From contig NZ_JAGHQT010000008.1 of assembly GCF_017744155.1 (NCBI RefSeq), positions 1 to 64,000 on the forward strand: a stretch of DNA of 64,000 nucleotides. Direction: 5' to 3'. The notes under the pieces were generated by a model, which was not told where the DNA came from, did not search any database, and worked only from the letters and a program-made list of their open reading frames with translations. The position numbers were made by a program, and so were the translations under genes. Source of the stretch: Endozoicomonas sp. G2_1 (GTDB lineage: Bacteria > Pseudomonadota > Gammaproteobacteria > Enterobacterales > Alteromonadaceae). Positions 42,242-50,190 of this stretch are shown in pieces (positions within the stretch are counted from its first letter, which is position 1; the number at the start of each line of letters is the position of its first letter).

Positions 42242-42266
42242 TACGAGTAATCGGCTGGTTTAGATT
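42242..42266 (-). promoter_or_regulatory. ECF11-like promoter of the DUF3429-DCC-SDR operon
   Basis: On the minus strand AATC (42266-42263), 17 bases, CGTA (42245-42242). One mismatch from the GATC of the other three sites. The start codon is at 42199, so the leader would be about 35 bases. Confidence 0.58.
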
Positions 42267-42423
42267 ACCAACATTGGCTATGGCAAATTCTTAGCTGATG
42301 CAGATAAGTATTTATGTGCTTACATTTTATAAACAAAATAGCAGGGAACTGCGCTGAACAACTCACTAACTCTTTGGTAAACTTGCTGTTCGAATGTGGA
42401 GCTCACGGAGCGTTAACTCCAAA

Positions 42424-43332
42424 ATGATAAAATATTCTTCTTTTATGCTCAGTTTGCTGCTTAGTTTAGTGCTGATAAACTCGGCGCACGCCTCAGCTAA
42501 AGGTGATGATTCAACACTGTTTAACTTGGGTGACATTGTCACCACCGAAAGTGATGGCGCAATCAAAGAAACGTCAATTGCTGGTGAAACCATCTCGTGG
42601 CAGCTAATGACCAGTATCGCACTGCGCGACAATACCTCTCCTATTGTCGGCATTGATGACGATGCTCAACTCGACCTCAATTTATTATTTGATATTTATT
42701 ATCGAGGTTTTTTTGCGCAATCTGACTCGCATCGCTTTTCTAACATTGGCCGCGGTGTTGCCGTGGGTTACGAGTTGATTGTTGAGCAAGACTGGCAGCT
42801 CGATATAATTTCCAAAAGCTACTTAAACGGTTTTGACCAACAAGGCATTAAAGGCTTGCGAGAAGATAACCCACCAGAGTTAGTCGGTATCGCCAGCCGT
42901 CAGCACGATTACAGCCAAGGTTTTCGCTTCAGCTATTTATTTGACGACGGCGCACTATGGCTCGACCTAGCCGCAAACTTACTGACTGATGCCCATCACG
43001 GCTGGCTCTTTGATCTTTATTATTCAAAACTCATCCCCTACAAAAATTGGGATATCTATTTAGGTTCAGGCTTTACTTACTACTCGAGCGAATTTAACAA
43101 CTATTACTACGGTGTCGATGAGCGAGAAATAACCGCCAATCGCCCTTTGTATCAAGCGGGTAGCGGTTATCGCGTGCAAATGGAAGTAATGGCGCAGTAT
43201 CCGTTATCACGTGACTGGTTAGTCGCTACTGGCGTTAACCTAAGCCACTATTCAAGCGACATCAGTGACAGTCCACTGATTGAAAAAAGCAGCTTCGTCC
43301 AACTAATTATTGATTTTCGCTATGTATTTTAA
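42424..43332 (+). CDS. MipA/OmpV family outer-membrane protein
   Basis: 302 residues from the ATG at 42424, which begins a clean signal peptide (SSFMLSLLLSLVLINSAHA, cleavage after AHA); the frame opens at 42394. The mature part is built of amphipathic beta strands with aromatic girdles and ends in ...IIDFRYVF, the terminal Phe recognised by the BAM complex. MipA/OmpV proteins act as porins or scaffold murein enzymes. The next three genes (DUF3019, response regulator, kinase) are a set I recall as commonly linked to MipA in marine gammaproteobacteria. Confidence 0.9.
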   Translation: MIKYSSFMLSLLLSLVLINSAHASAKGDDSTLFNLGDIVTTESDGAIKETSIAGETISWQLMTSIALRDNTSPIVGIDDDAQLDLNLLFDIYYRGFFAQSDSHRFSNIGRGVAVGYELIVEQDWQLDIISKSYLNGFDQQGIKGLREDNPPELVGIASRQHDYSQGFRFSYLFDDGALWLDLAANLLTDAHHGWLFDLYYSKLIPYKNWDIYLGSGFTYYSSEFNNYYYGVDEREITANRPLYQAGSGYRVQMEVMAQYPLSRDWLVATGVNLSHYSSDISDSPLIEKSSFVQLIIDFRYVF

Positions 43333-43876
43333 AGGATTAATACTCGCACTGCTGATCGGTATTAGTCAGTCAGCGCAGAGTCAGCAAACAAACAGCCCTG
43401 AGCTGAACAAAAGCCCTGAGCCGAACAAAAGCCTTGAGCTGAATGATAGCCTTGAGCTGAAAAACAGCCCTGAGCCAGAAAACAGCCTTGAGCCAAGCAA
43501 CAGCCCTGAGCTAAACGCCAAACAGGCGACTAACACTGAGCTCATCGCAACCAATGCACGCGCTGGCCAACTGAGTTTGCAGCCCAATCAATGTGTTGCC
43601 CTGCGTAAGAACCGCGATTGCTTCGCAACCATCGAAATGTTGTGGTCGGCAACCGAAAAAGGCAATTACTGTTTAGTAACACGGTCGCCTAAACGAGCGT
43701 TAGCCTGTTGGTCAAACGCAGAGCAAGGTACCTTTGTTTATCAATTTGCTTCAAGAAATACCATTGAGTTTATTTTAATTGAACAGAACTCAAAGCAAGT
43801 GTTATCGCAATCAAAAGTAGAAGTGAGTTGGTTGTACAACTCTACCAATAAAAGGCGTCGCTGGCGTTTATTCTAA
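43322..43876 (+). CDS. DUF3019 periplasmic protein with hexapeptide repeats
   Basis: 184 residues from the ATG at 43322, which overlaps the end of the MipA gene by 11 bases, so translation is coupled. Signal peptide (YFKGLILALLIGISQSAQS), then a repeat tract of about 42 residues made of the hexapeptide S-P/L-E-L/P-N/K-x, then the DUF3019 domain (LQPNQCVALRKNRDCFATIEM to the end) with four cysteines for two likely disulfides and a basic C-terminus. It may sense or modulate the outer-membrane partner. The repeat lies between signal and domain, like a flexible stalk. Confidence 0.85.
   Translation: MYFKGLILALLIGISQSAQSQQTNSPELNKSPEPNKSLELNDSLELKNSPEPENSLEPSNSPELNAKQATNTELIATNARAGQLSLQPNQCVALRKNRDCFATIEMLWSATEKGNYCLVTRSPKRALACWSNAEQGTFVYQFASRNTIEFILIEQNSKQVLSQSKVEVSWLYNSTNKRRRWRLF
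43394..43519 (+). repeat. Seven-copy 18-base in-frame tandem repeat
   Basis: Seven direct copies of an 18-base unit like AGCCCTGAGCTGAACAAA (copies at 43394, 43412, 43430, 43448, 43466, 43484 and 43502), each differing by a few bases. The unit is a multiple of three, so copy-number change would lengthen or shorten the protein stalk without a frameshift. Confidence 0.93.
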
Positions 43877-43942
43877 CTAGCACTAACACCGAAATTTACT
43901 AGCACGGAACGAACACGAAGAGTTCATACCACGGGGAAAGAT

Positions 43943-44662
43943 ATGAGTAACTATGGCAAAATATTATTGGTTGAAGACGACCGCGCCCTTGCCCAATGGG
44001 TGCAAGAATATTTAGTTGAACAAGGCTTTGAGGTTAGCCATATTGATCGCGGCGATTTGGTGGTCAACGCCGTTAAACGAGACAAGTTTGACTTAGTTTT
44101 GCTCGACTTAATGTTGCCGGGGCTCGATGGCATTGAAGTATGTCGTCAGCTCAGAGGATTTAGCCAAATCCCTATTATTATGCTTACTGCCAAAGGCGAT
44201 GAATTTGACGAAGTGATTGGTCTTGAAGTTGGCGCTAATGATTACATCATTAAACCGGTGCGACCACGCGCGTTGCTGGCTCGAATAAAAACTATGCTGC
44301 GCAATCAAACAACGAGTCAAACATCAGAACAAGCTCAAACCAGTCAACCACAGTGTATTGAGCACGGTGACTTTGTTATAGATAACAAATCAAAAAGTGC
44401 GCGTTATCAAGGTACTGAAATTGAACTTTCAACAAATCTATTTGACTTACTTTGGTTGTTAGCCAGTAATGCCGGACAAGTTATCAGCCGCGATACCGTA
44501 TTTAAAACCTTGAAAGGTCGTGAATACGACGGTATGGATAGGCGCTTCGATATTATGGTCTCGACACTGCGTAAAAAGCTTAACGACAACCCGCAAAAAC
44601 CAAAGAAAATCAAAACCGTTTGGGGCAAAGGTTACTTATTTGTCGCCGATGCTTGGCACTAA
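43943..44662 (+). CDS. OmpR-family response regulator (RstA-like)
   Basis: 239 residues. Receiver domain: KILLVEDDRALAQWV, phosphoacceptor Asp in LVLLDLMLPGLDGIEV, and the conserved Lys in DYIIKPVRPRALLAR; the C-terminal winged helix has RRFDIMVSTLRKKL and WGKGYLFV. A Gln/Thr-rich linker joins them (about 125-140). GGAAAG precedes the ATG. It is followed by its kinase after 32 bases and preceded by MipA and DUF3019, which it probably regulates. RstA-like is by overall pattern only. Confidence 0.92.
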   Translation: MSNYGKILLVEDDRALAQWVQEYLVEQGFEVSHIDRGDLVVNAVKRDKFDLVLLDLMLPGLDGIEVCRQLRGFSQIPIIMLTAKGDEFDEVIGLEVGANDYIIKPVRPRALLARIKTMLRNQTTSQTSEQAQTSQPQCIEHGDFVIDNKSKSARYQGTEIELSTNLFDLLWLLASNAGQVISRDTVFKTLKGREYDGMDRRFDIMVSTLRKKLNDNPQKPKKIKTVWGKGYLFVADAWH

Positions 44663-44694
44663 CTCACTTTAACTAACTGTATGGATCAGCTACG

Positions 44695-45987
44695 TTGAAA
44701 CGCATTTATCTGAGCATTGTTTTTACCGTTGTCAGCACATTGCTAATGCTGGGCTGGGGCTTGGACTATATTTTTCAATCCAACGTCAAACACCAAAGCC
44801 CAGAACTCGCGATATCGCTAAAACAAGCTCAAGGCTTTGCTAAAAGTTTAGCGCTAACTGCGCCGGAATTGCGCACCGAACAGCTGAGTCAGTTCATTGA
44901 AAACTTCGAACTCGCACTCTCACTAGCCAATAGTGACACCCTAGCACTGCCAAGTGAAGTAATGGCTGAACTAGCAACCAATAATTACCTAATTTTAGAG
45001 TCAAACCTTGGCCCGTATGTGCTAACCCCCATTGATGGCAGTAATCAATTACTTAAAATGCAGCTGCCAACAACGCCTGAGTCGGCTAACGAAACACTTG
45101 AACTCGCCCTTACCATTATCTTTTATCTCGGTATCTGTGCAGTGCTTGGACTTTGGTTAATTCCCTTGACCCGACGCCTGAGATTGCTCAACAAAACCGC
45201 TGAACAATTTGGCCAAGGCGATTTAACCGCTCGGGTTCCAAGAGATAAGTTTTCTTACATCAAGCCATTAGAAGCCAGCTTTAATCGCATGGCCAACCAA
45301 GTAAATCAGCTTATTGATGACAATAAACTGTTGGCCGATGGCCTGTCCCATGACTTACGGACACCACTCGCTTGTTTGCACTTTGGTATCGATGCCGCTA
45401 TTAGCACCGAAAACCCCGTTAAGAAGCAAGAATACTTGACCCGCGTCGAAGACGAAATCGAGCGTATGGAACAGATGATTCAAGCATTTTTAGAGTATGC
45501 CAATATCGAACGCCAAGGGCTTAACCTCAACAAAAAGCCACTCGATGTCGACAGTTTGTTGCTTTCATTAGTTGACGAGTTTGAACCGCTTGCCAATCAG
45601 CAAAATATCTCGTTGGCACTGATTTCCGAGCCGACCGAGCGCAGTATTATTGCCGACAGTCATTGGCTTTATCGCTTACTGCTAAACCTCATCACCAACG
45701 CCATTCATTACGCAAAAACTGAAATAGCAATTAACTGTTATCTGCAAGGCCAAACGCTGGTGATAACGGTTGCCGATGATGGTGACGGTATCCCGCCTGA
45801 ACAGCAAAGTGAAGTATTCAAACCATTCACCCGACTTGAAAAATGCCGTAACCGCAATCAAAGTGGCTTTGGTTTGGGCCTTGCCATGGTTGCTCGAATC
45901 ACCGAGTGGCACCCGGGCAGCATTGAGGTATCTCAAGACGAAAAACTCGGTGGTGCCTGTTTTATTTTGCGATTGCCGCTGACATAA
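44695..45987 (+). CDS. Sensor histidine kinase (RstB-like)
   Basis: 430 residues, TTG start with GGA 9 bases upstream. Membrane helix near 6-25, a periplasmic region of about 110 residues, second helix (ALTIIFYLGICAVLGLWLIP), HAMP domain, then the kinase: H box LADGLSHDLRTPLACL, N box LLNLITNAIHYA, G1 VADDGDGIP, and GFGLGLAMVARI. It pairs with the adjacent response regulator. The short periplasmic domain may respond to envelope state, perhaps through DUF3019 or MipA (inference). Confidence 0.92.
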   Translation: MKRIYLSIVFTVVSTLLMLGWGLDYIFQSNVKHQSPELAISLKQAQGFAKSLALTAPELRTEQLSQFIENFELALSLANSDTLALPSEVMAELATNNYLILESNLGPYVLTPIDGSNQLLKMQLPTTPESANETLELALTIIFYLGICAVLGLWLIPLTRRLRLLNKTAEQFGQGDLTARVPRDKFSYIKPLEASFNRMANQVNQLIDDNKLLADGLSHDLRTPLACLHFGIDAAISTENPVKKQEYLTRVEDEIERMEQMIQAFLEYANIERQGLNLNKKPLDVDSLLLSLVDEFEPLANQQNISLALISEPTERSIIADSHWLYRLLLNLITNAIHYAKTEIAINCYLQGQTLVITVADDGDGIPPEQQSEVFKPFTRLEKCRNRNQSGFGLGLAMVARITEWHPGSIEVSQDEKLGGACFILRLPLT

Positions 45988-45993
45988 CAAGGG

Positions 45994-46368
45994 TTACGGC
46001 AGCTCTTCCCAACTCGCTTTTGAATCGACAAATATATGCTTTTTCAGCCGCAAATTTTCGTGGCCAGAATCGAATAAACTCACTGGGATGTAGGTTGAAG
46101 CTTGGTCATTTTTCCCCGGTAATGGCGAGCCACAATATTGGCAAAAACTGGTTTCCCAATCGTGGCCGGGTTTATACCAAGTCTTAATCGCGTTTTGTCC
46201 CGCTAGCCAAGAAAATTTGTCGTTATCAACTACCGTAACCGCGATGCCACCACTGCCTGTCGACTTGCGACAAATAGAACAGTGACAGACATAGACGTCT
46301 TTCGGCACTACATCAATTTGAAACTTTATATGACCGCAATTACAACTTCCTTCAGCGATGTTACTCAT
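45994..46368 (-). CDS. GFA family protein
   Basis: 124 residues of the glutathione-dependent formaldehyde-activating enzyme (GFA/CENP-V) fold. Zinc-binding cysteines: GSCNCGHIKF, VCHCSICRKSTGSGG and FCQYCGSPLP. Most members are not proven formaldehyde enzymes, so only the fold and zinc sites are sure. It converges on the sensor kinase gene and is read leftward after the AbgT gene (37-base gap), perhaps in one transcript. Confidence 0.9.
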   Translation of the reverse strand: MSNIAEGSCNCGHIKFQIDVVPKDVYVCHCSICRKSTGSGGIAVTVVDNDKFSWLAGQNAIKTWYKPGHDWETSFCQYCGSPLPGKNDQASTYIPVSLFDSGHENLRLKKHIFVDSKASWEELP

Positions 46369-46405
46369 ACTCTTTACCTCTTGTTAACACCTATAAAAGA
46401 AAAGT

Positions 46406-47941
46406 TTACGGGACATAATCGTATGTCGCTTGCAAACCAAGTGGAATGCCTAAACTCCAAAACACCAGTAAAAATACAGTCCAGGTGATCATGAAAATCA
46501 CTGAAAATGGCAACATCATCGCCGCCAACGTACCAATACCAGCAGACTTAACGTAACGCTGACAAAAGACCACCACAAGCGGGAAGTAAGGCATTAACGG
46601 GGTAATAATATTAGTGCTTGAATCACCAATACGATAAGCCGCTTGCGCTAAATCAGGCGAAATACCAAGCTGCATTAACATAGGAACAAAGATAGGTGCT
46701 AATAACGCCCACTTAGCTGATGCTGAGCCAACAAACAAATTGATAAAGCCAGTTAAAAAGATAATCCCTGTAATTGTCACGCCACTAGGTAATGCAAGGG
46801 CTTGCAGAACCTCAGCGCCTTTTACTGCTAATAAAATACCCAAGTTAGACTGACCAAACGCGTATATAAACTGGGCGATAAAAAACATAATCACCAGATA
46901 ATAGCCCATATCGCTCATTGCTTTACTCATGCCTTGAATAAAGTCTTTACTGGTTTTAATTTTGCCAATAGCGATTCCGTACACCACGCCCGGAATTAAA
47001 AACAACAAAAAAATCAGCGGCACAATCGACTTCATTAGTGGCGCGGCAAATGCTGTTAAAGAACCATCGGCAGCACGCCACGCAGAGTCGTCAAACGACG
47101 CCGTGACAGCGAGTACAACAATACCGATAACGGTTGCCAGCAATGCCCAGCGCAGTGCTTTGCGCTCGTTTTCCTGCAGCGGTTCCATCGTAGGTAGGTC
47201 TTCTAAATCACCGTCGAGTTCGTTGCCTTTTAGCTTAGGTTCAACAATTTTGTCGGTAATAAACCAACCAATCGTAATAATCAGAATCGATGAAATTGCC
47301 GTGAAGTAATAGTTGTTAAGCGGGTTGAGTACGACGCTAGTATCGAGAATTTGGGCACCTGCTTGGGTAATACCCTGTAACATAGGGTCAAGTGACGACG
47401 GCACAAAATTGGCCGAAAAGCCACCAGAAACCCCGGCAAATGCGGCAGCGATACCCGCTAATGGATGGCGTCCAGCCGCGTAAAAAATCACGCCTCCCAA
47501 CGGAATAACGAGAACATAACCCGCATCAACCGCAGTATGGCTAACAATTCCAACCATAATCACCATGGGCGTGAGTAGCCATTTAGCGGTTACCGCCATT
47601 AGCGCGCGCAAACCCGCATTAATAAAACCAGAAAACTCGGCAACGCCAATGCCAAGCATGGCAACTAAAACGACGCCAACGGGGTGAAAATGGGAAAAGT
47701 TAGTGACCATCTTAGAAAAGAAAGTCGCCATCGCCTCGCCACTAAGCTGGTTATTGATAACCAAGTCTTGGCCAGTGCGCGGATCAATTGCCCCTAAATC
47801 AACTCCGGACAATGCCCATGATAACAACCAAACAAAGACCATGAGCGAAATAAACAAAGCGGCAGGGTCTGGTAGCTTGTTACCCCATATTTCTACTTTA
47901 TTCAAAAAGCGTTGTACTAGTGGAGCTGAATGTTCAGTCAT
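46406..47941 (-). CDS. AbgT family transporter
   Basis: 511 residues, about eleven membrane segments. AbgT proteins import p-aminobenzoyl-glutamate or export sulfonamide-like antimetabolites. Signatures: N-terminal FLNKVEIWGNKLPDPAALF, GVAEFSGFINAGLRALM, VSGGFSANFVPSSLDPMLQG, and the second hairpin GSASAKWALLAPIFVPM with GDSSTNIITPLMPYFPLVV. No abgAB hydrolase genes are close, so transport direction and substrate remain open. AGGTAA precedes the ATG. Confidence 0.94.
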   Translation of the reverse strand: MTEHSAPLVQRFLNKVEIWGNKLPDPAALFISLMVFVWLLSWALSGVDLGAIDPRTGQDLVINNQLSGEAMATFFSKMVTNFSHFHPVGVVLVAMLGIGVAEFSGFINAGLRALMAVTAKWLLTPMVIMVGIVSHTAVDAGYVLVIPLGGVIFYAAGRHPLAGIAAAFAGVSGGFSANFVPSSLDPMLQGITQAGAQILDTSVVLNPLNNYYFTAISSILIITIGWFITDKIVEPKLKGNELDGDLEDLPTMEPLQENERKALRWALLATVIGIVVLAVTASFDDSAWRAADGSLTAFAAPLMKSIVPLIFLLFLIPGVVYGIAIGKIKTSKDFIQGMSKAMSDMGYYLVIMFFIAQFIYAFGQSNLGILLAVKGAEVLQALALPSGVTITGIIFLTGFINLFVGSASAKWALLAPIFVPMLMQLGISPDLAQAAYRIGDSSTNIITPLMPYFPLVVVFCQRYVKSAGIGTLAAMMLPFSVIFMITWTVFLLVFWSLGIPLGLQATYDYVP

Positions 47942-48084
47942 AGCGTTACCTAATTGTAATATTAGTGTTAATGTTACTAACTAACCTACAACGTTAAGCA
48001 TGAATACTGCAAGCTCTGACAGACACTTTTTGAATAAAATTAAAGCAATTCTCGCTGCTATTTAAACCGCTAAAATACAGAATA

Positions 48085-48228
48085 TTAACGGTTTTCAGGT
48101 TTAGTTTGGCAAACCCTATCACCGTAGTAATTGTCGCTGTAATTACACTGCTGTGCATTGTTACGAGAAGTATCAACAAGACCTGTTTGCTTAGTAGCAA
48201 CAGTAATTAAATAAGCTAAAAGACTCAT
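48085..48228 (-). CDS. Small ORF, 47 residues, unknown function
   Basis: A 47-residue frame with an excellent ribosome binding site, GAGGAA 6 bases before the ATG at 48228 and stop at 48087-48085. The product begins MSLLAYLITVATKQTG, then a polar segment with QQCNYSDNYYGDRVCQTKP and a charged end; two cysteines 11 residues apart could pair. A small stem (CCTTA/TAAGG) lies just before the ribosome binding site. It is between the AbgT and arsR genes, both of which have their own start regions. It is not antisense to any gene. I do not recognise it. Confidence 0.6.
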   Translation of the reverse strand: MSLLAYLITVATKQTGLVDTSRNNAQQCNYSDNYYGDRVCQTKPENR

Positions 48229-48407
48229 AGTAGTTTCCTCATTAAACCTTAGTTATTAAGGCTTCTTTTGTTAAGACAACACTATAATGCGCTTTAAATA
48301 TAAATTAATAAATCTAATTAATTGGATAACTATGTACACAAAAAACGATTAAGGATGATATTTGACAGTGTGTATATTTTAGCCCATTTGACGTATCCAA
48401 CATTGAC

Positions 48408-48455
48408 ATACGATTTTTCACATATAACAATAACCATATATATGAAAAATCGTAT
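48408..48455. promoter_or_regulatory. 19-base inverted repeat, probable ArsR operator/promoter
   Basis: ATACGATTTTTCACATATA (48408-48426) and TATATATGAAAAATCGTAT (48437-48455) are inverted repeats with one mismatch, 10 bases apart. TTGACA at 48403-48408 overlaps the left arm as a good -35 element and TATAAC (48423-48428) or AACAAT (48426-48431) is a possible -10. An ArsR dimer bound here would block the promoter. Confidence 0.75.
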
Positions 48456-48480
48456 TTGATAAAAAATAAGAGTAATGCCA

Positions 48481-48813
48481 ATGACCCCATTACAGTTTTA
48501 CAAGTGCATGTCTGAAGACACCCGACTGAAATCACTACTGTTAATCACCATAAAAGGTGAGCTTTGCGTATGTGACTTAACAGCGGCTTTAGAGTTGAGC
48601 CAGCCAAAGGTTTCTCGCCACCTTGCCGAGCTGCGTAAGTGTCAGCTGTTACTCGACGAGCGTCGCGGCAAGTGGGTTTATTACCAGTTAAACCCTGAAT
48701 TGCCTAGCTGGGCACGCGAAGTGTTAACCCTTACCGCAAATGAAAATACCGACTTTTTAGCTGACTGCGCAAACAAGCTAGAACAAGCACTTACCGCAAG
48801 GTCCTGCTGTTAG
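48481..48813 (+). CDS. arsR: ArsR-family arsenic-responsive repressor
   Basis: 110 residues. Winged helix with recognition helix QPKVSRHLAELRKCQLL and wing DERRGKWVYYQL. The metalloid site ELCVCDL (the classic CVCDL) lies just before the DNA-binding helix, and the protein ends in a Cys pair. It should release its operator when As(III) or Sb(III) binds. The frame opens with an ATG at 48475, but the AAGAG is 8 bases before the ATG at 48481, so that start is preferred. First gene of the ars operon. Confidence 0.93.
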   Translation: MTPLQFYKCMSEDTRLKSLLLITIKGELCVCDLTAALELSQPKVSRHLAELRKCQLLLDERRGKWVYYQLNPELPSWAREVLTLTANENTDFLADCANKLEQALTARSCC

Positions 48814-48861
48814 TACCAATTGAACTTTTAAACCGCTTAAACCAGGAATCAGAGTTTAACC

Positions 48862-49347
48862 ATGAAAATTCTCTATATTTGCACACATAATCGCTGCCGT
48901 AGCATTTTGTCAGAAGCGATTACTAACCACTTTGCCAATGGTGCAATTACCGCGAAAAGTGCCGGTAGTCAGCCCGCAGGAGAAGTGCATCCTCTGTCGC
49001 TTAAATACCTCGCCGAAGCAGGTATTTCAATTGATGGCTTACAAAGTCAGTCGTGGGATGAACTAGAAGACTTCGCGCCAGATGTTGTTGTCACCGTGTG
49101 TGACTCAGCCGCTAACGAAGCCTGTCCGGTTTGGTTTGGCAACAGCATAAAAATCCACTGGGGCTTGGCAGATCCATCTAAGCTAACTGGCAGCGAACAA
49201 GAGCTTGCCGACGCGTTTAACCAAACCATTGACGTGATCAAACAGCGCGTTAAATCGCTAAGTGCTATTGCGGAGCTGAAATTATCAGGCGATCAGCTTA
49301 GCCACGCGCTTTATCAGTTAACCAATAGCCAGTTAACTGAGCACTAA
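48862..49347 (+). CDS. arsC: Arsenate reductase, LMW-phosphatase family
   Basis: 161 residues. Catalytic P-loop C7-x5-R13 in [10 protein letters not shown] and further cysteines in [17 protein letters not shown], the redox relay of thioredoxin-linked ArsC enzymes of the low-molecular-weight phosphatase fold. It reduces As(V) to As(III) for export. The C-terminal 30 residues are longer than in S. aureus ArsC. Second gene of the operon, 48 bases after arsR. Confidence 0.92.
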   Translation: MKILYICTHNRCRSILSEAITNHFANGAITAKSAGSQPAGEVHPLSLKYLAEAGISIDGLQSQSWDELEDFAPDVVVTVCDSAANEACPVWFGNSIKIHWGLADPSKLTGSEQELADAFNQTIDVIKQRVKSLSAIAELKLSGDQLSHALYQLTNSQLTEH

Positions 49348-49421
49348 TATCACTGCGTTTAAACCATACGCATATCAATAACCAATCAATATTTAATAAA
49401 CCAGATCAGAGCACCAAAACC

Positions 49422-50156
49422 ATGTTAACCGATCTCTCATTACCTCATTTAGATCAAGACCAAGCGCGCGATGCCGAGCACTTTGCTGACCATGCATTGC
49501 CCAGCGCGAATGAGCCGAGCCTAACTCACAAGCCGAAAATTTTGTTGTTGTACGGTTCGCTGCGCAAGCGCTCATACAGTCGCTTAGTGATTGAAGAATG
49601 TGCCCGTTTACTCAACCATTTTGGTGCTGAAGCACGTATTTTCGACCCTACAGATTTGCCACAACCAGATACTGAAGACGAGAACCACCCAAAAGTACAA
49701 GAGTTACGCGAGTTAATGATTTGGTCTGAAGGCCAAATTTGGTGTTCACCTGAACGCCACGGCAGCATGACCAGTATTTTGAAAAGCCAAATTGATTGGG
49801 TGCCGCTATCGGTTGGTGCAGTTCGCCCTACCCAGGGTAAAACGCTGGCAGTTATGCAAGTGTCAGGCGGCTCGCAATCGTTCAACGCGGTTAATCAAAT
49901 GCGTATTCTAGGGCGATGGATGCGCATGGTGACAATTCCAAATCAATCATCAGTGGCAAAAGCGTTTTTAGAGTTTGAAGAAGACGGTCGCATGAAACCA
50001 TCGAGCTATTACAACCGCATTGTCGACGTTGTTGAAGAGTTAGTTAAATTCACGCTGCTAACTCGCGGCCACAGCGAATACTTAGTCAGTCGCTACTCTG
50101 AACGCGTTGAATCGGCTCAACAGCTTAGTGAACGCGTTAATCAACGCAGTATTTAA
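49422..50156 (+). CDS. arsH: Arsenical resistance flavoprotein ArsH
   Basis: 244 residues. NADPH-dependent FMN reductase fold: phosphate-binding [15 protein letters not shown] and the ArsH stretch [22 protein letters not shown]. ArsH oxidises trivalent organoarsenicals such as methylarsenite to less toxic pentavalent forms. N-terminal 40 residues are family-typical ([21 protein letters not shown]). It lies 74 bases after arsC and 34 bases before acr3. Confidence 0.94.
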   Translation: MLTDLSLPHLDQDQARDAEHFADHALPSANEPSLTHKPKILLLYGSLRKRSYSRLVIEECARLLNHFGAEARIFDPTDLPQPDTEDENHPKVQELRELMIWSEGQIWCSPERHGSMTSILKSQIDWVPLSVGAVRPTQGKTLAVMQVSGGSQSFNAVNQMRILGRWMRMVTIPNQSSVAKAFLEFEEDGRMKPSSYYNRIVDVVEELVKFTLLTRGHSEYLVSRYSERVESAQQLSERVNQRSI

Positions 50157-50190
50157 CCTATTTTATTGATTACCTAAAAAGAGAACAGTC

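Noticed and set aside
43394-43519. CRISPR array
   Set aside because: The 18-base units are direct, without spacers, and lie in frame inside a coding gene.
47994-48200. 68-residue leftward frame overlapping the 47-residue ORF
   Set aside because: It is in another frame, has no ribosome binding site and poor codon quality; the 47-residue frame with GAGGAA is far better supported.
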